Under the pieces are notes generated by a model, which had not been told where the DNA came from, ran no database searches, and was given only the letters and a program-made list of their open reading frames with translations. The position numbers and the translations under genes are program-made. 64,000 nt of DNA, taken from assembly GCF_932526225.1 (NCBI RefSeq), contig NC_064035.1, positions 14,868,469 through 14,932,468 of the forward strand, given 5' to 3'. Below are positions 63,597 to 64,000 of the stretch, in pieces; position 1 is the stretch's first letter, and the number at the start of each line of letters is the position of its first letter. The DNA comes from Nematostella vectensis. Taxonomy: Eukaryota; Cnidaria; Anthozoa; Actiniaria; Edwardsiidae.

Positions 63597-64000
63597 CTAT
63601 AGATTAAGAATGACAATAAGTCTATGCGTTAATAACACATCACAATCATATTGTTCAGACCACGGGTTCTGGGTTAAGTGTATTATTGTTAGGTACAAGG
63701 CAAATTGTTGAATGGGTCGTGACATTGAATAGGAGTGAATAAATATGATGTCACAAAATGCAAGCATTACTTACCACATGGTAGAGACAGACGAACCTAT
63801 TACCAGTCGTCAACGTGTTGGTGGTTAGGGCAGATGATGTCCTGTACTGCTTGATGAGATGGGTAGACAATGACGAGAACGGCCTTATGGTGATGTTGAT
63901 TATTTAGATGGATAGAGGTAGTTTCTGATACTCTCATGACCAGGTATAATGCCGATGATTAAAGCGGATGAAACCCATTGAAGCCCATCGTCGACGAGAA
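63597..64000 (-). other. Intron upstream of exon 1 (incomplete)
   Basis: 404 bases with no Ig signature in any frame and no long open frame. Read as intron leading back to the exon carrying the A and B domains that should precede exon 1. Confidence 0.6.

Noticed and set aside
26636-63596. Each triad being a separate small gene
   Set aside because: Most have no start codon at the right place and no stop before a donor. Ends and starts match in phase throughout; only exon 31 breaks the rule.
1-64000. CRISPR arrays, bacterial operons, tRNA or rRNA genes
   Set aside because: The repeats are protein-coding or simple intronic repeats, introns are spliceosomal, and no RNA gene structure was recognised.
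1-64000. Secreted or cell-surface Ig protein such as hemicentin
   Set aside because: Most B and C domains lack the cysteine pair needed for a disulphide, linkers resemble the cytoplasmic titin/obscurin class, and a PEVK-like segment is present. Not excluded formally without the protein ends.

Overview
This window is an internal slice of one enormous animal gene on the minus strand. It encodes a titin/obscurin/twitchin-type giant protein made almost only of I-set immunoglobulin (Ig) domains. I reconstruct 71 coding exons (numbered 1-66 in transcription order, five of them split as a/b). They start at the high-coordinate end and are joined by canonical GT-AG introns, mostly phase 1, except after exon 31, which ends in a stop codon. 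Together they give about 47.6 kb of coding sequence (about 74% of the window), roughly 15,900 residues and about 153 Ig domains. Neither the start nor the final end of the protein is seen. No FN3 domain, kinase, SH3 or PH domain was recognised, and there is no convincing plus-strand gene. The short introns (65-750 bp, one of 2.1 kb) and the moderate AT richness point to an invertebrate; I cannot place the phylum, and a cnidarian is only a guess.

The building block is a three-Ig 'triad' carried by one phase 1-1 exon of about 870-890 bp. Domain A usually keeps both core cysteines. Domains B and C normally lack the B-strand cysteine. B and C are joined by a conserved linker resembling ERxFAPEF, and the intron falls in the C-to-A linker (VxG | xPKGEAPxF).

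Zone I (63.6-42.1 kb, exons 1-17): plain triads, one six-Ig fused exon (9), a fresh tandem duplication (exons 10-12), and exon 7, which inserts a ~620-residue P/E/V/K-rich elastic-looking segment with 17 copies of a 'V-S-V-x3-x-K-P' motif. Zone II (41.9-26.6 kb, exons 18-31): an eight-Ig super-repeat, triad + 'W' triad + BC pair, repeated four times and entering a fifth. Exon 31 ends in a stop codon with no donor site, so it looks like an alternative terminal exon or the end of a first gene. Zone III (24.5-6.8 kb, exons 32-49): an X-triad/Y-triad super-repeat, eight pairs, with Glu-rich linkers in some Y units. Zone IV (6.6-0 kb, exons 50-66): triads broken up by introns, then single Ig domains separated by acidic linkers and two 43-bp micro-exons.

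By family knowledge such proteins are cytoplasmic rulers and springs of muscle. The Ig chains would give length and binding sites, the PEVK-like segment extensibility, and the acidic linkers hinges or phosphorylation targets. Function here is inferred from architecture only.
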